From NCBI GenBank assembly GCA_028023455.1, contig JAQFVV010000152.1, positions 868,001 through 932,000 on the forward strand: DNA of 64,000 bases, in the 5' to 3' direction. A model generated the notes under the pieces. The model had not been told where the DNA came from, did not search any database, and saw only the letters and a list, made by a program, of their open reading frames with translations. Each line of letters opens with the position of its first letter. Positions within the stretch are counted from its first letter, which is position 1. Position numbers and translations under genes: made by a program. Below, one piece after another: positions 62,871 to 64,000 of this stretch. Origin of the DNA: Epiperipatus broadwayi. Its lineage: Eukaryota > Onychophora > Udeonychophora > Euonychophora > Peripatidae.

Positions 62871-63061
62871 TATATGTAGAAAAAATTTTCAGTTAAGTAA
62901 ACAGTATAGTATCTCAAATAAGGAAGGCTGGCTATTAAATATGCAGTCTATAAATTTCATCAATATATATGCATATGCATGAATTTTAAAACTTATTCTG
63001 CCCATAAACAATTTTTTGTTTTACTGGCTATCTTGAAGCAAATTTCACAATACTTGAGCAA

Positions 63062-63590
63062 AAGAATGCTTGATGAAGGTGGCAATACTGTATGGAGAGT
63101 TTTGCTCTGTTTATCAAAAATTAATGTGCTAGTATAGGAAATGTGATCATGTGATGCTTAATGGTTTAACACCAATCCTGCCTAATAGGATAGTGGTGGC
63201 TATGGTTGTAAAAGAGCCAAAGACACCAAAATGTATGGGTGCTGAACTGAGTTCAGACCCATATGACTATATAAGGTATTGAGCTTAGATTGAAAATATT
63301 TTTTTGTGATTTCAATTTCATTCTCATAGTTTTGTAGTTAAGTAGAGATAAAAGGTGGTTGCTAGAGGGTTGCATTAGATCCTAAGATCTAGATGCAGTG
63401 CTCTCAGATCCAAAGCTCCTCACTGATGAAGGCCACAAGCCAGAAATTAGTCTGGGGATATTGGATGAGTAGGCATTAGATAGGGATTTTATGCACAAGC
63501 CTTCTGGCATCCATTGATTACTCTGTTTAGCACAGGTGGCAATACTGTATGGAGAGTTTTGCTCTGTTTATGAAGGAATATACTAGTACT
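63062..63590 (+). repeat. Second copy of the fold-back family, single-arm form
   Basis: The right-arm blocks of 56726-57458 recur in order (CACCAAAATGTATGGGTGCT through ATCCATTGATTACTCTG). The 37-base segment beginning GGTGGCAATACTGTATGG occurs identically at 63078-63114 and 63535-63571, so the tail is present at both ends, as in adjacent or dimeric copies. It keeps the ~60 bases lost from one arm of the other copy. Confidence 0.75.
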
Positions 63591-63624
63591 GTATGATTTT
63601 GAACTCATTCATTAAAACAGGAAT

Positions 63625-64000
63625 TAATTACTCATATATTAAATTGTCCAAGCACTTTAATACTGTTACACAATGCTTTATTTACCACCCTTTCTTACAG
63701 TTTACAGGTGCGATTACTCCAGCAATCTTCTTCAGAACTTTATATCTCCTTACCTCAACTGTTACCTGTTCATCATTATCACTCATTATCAATCCACTGC
63801 AGGATGAAGGTCTCTCCAAGTTCAATCCACCTTCTTTGATCTTTAACTTCTTCACATCATCTCTGCATACTTTCTTATTTCATCCATCTATCTCGCATAT
63901 GGTCTCTTTCTGGGTCTTTTACAATATCTTACAATTTATTTTAAGATTTCAATTGTCCATCTATTATCATTTCTTCTAGAAATATATCCATCCCAGCTCC
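63625..64000 (-). pseudogene. RTE-like LINE 3' tail next to a MITE-like segment, running off the window
   Basis: From about 63780 to the end, the minus strand matches the RTE tail at 53939-54200 (GGAGAGACCTTCATCCTGCA, then the repeat-rich 3' end near 63780). The body continues beyond the window. The adjoining 63632-63760 resembles parts of the MITE at 25221-25384. The 128-residue plus-strand frame over this region is antisense and not a gene. Confidence 0.75.

Overview
This is an A+T-rich animal nuclear window. The only host gene I can identify is the 3' end of a nitric oxide synthase (NOS) gene on the + strand, in three exons at 17039-17199, 48083-48274 and 53237-53392 (or running on to a stop at 53612). 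Together they encode the C-terminal NADPH-binding part of the reductase domain. Introns of about 31 kb and 5 kb, tRNA-derived SINEs, and several LINE families point to an invertebrate, probably a mollusc and plausibly a cephalopod. That assignment is inference from overall character.

Almost everything else is transposable-element sequence. Left of the NOS exons, a bicistronic LINE (4421-9640, minus) retains ORF1 with a CCHC knuckle and ORF2 with endonuclease, reverse transcriptase and a C-terminal zinc motif. It carries several stops and frameshifts. The tail of another LINE (10048-10723, plus) follows. The 31-kb intron holds two decayed CR1/Jockey-like LINEs on the minus strand (17740-19490 and 19742-25710). 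The second is interrupted by a long hairpin, a solo LTR and two palindromic MITEs. Next come an RTE-like LINE piece (27040-28035) and two head-to-tail copies of a further LINE (28120-31850).

The most notable object is a 10.6-kb LTR retrotransposon (34675-45290, minus). Its LTRs are 3.3 and 3.7 kb. It has TG...CA ends, a primer-binding site, a G-rich polypurine tract and A/T flanks. Its 3.5-kb interior contains only a gag gene: there is no room for pol. It resembles gag-only, non-autonomous elements of the TR-GAG kind described in plants.

The 5-kb intron and the 3' flank contain a tRNA-Gly pseudogene, a second copy of the solo LTR interrupted by a MITE with 8-bp target duplications, and two families of large fold-back repeats. 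A diverged local duplication (about 56.1-58.3 kb against 62.0-62.9 kb) preserves an uninserted version of one fold-back insertion site. No CRISPR array, rRNA, operon or intact tRNA gene was seen.
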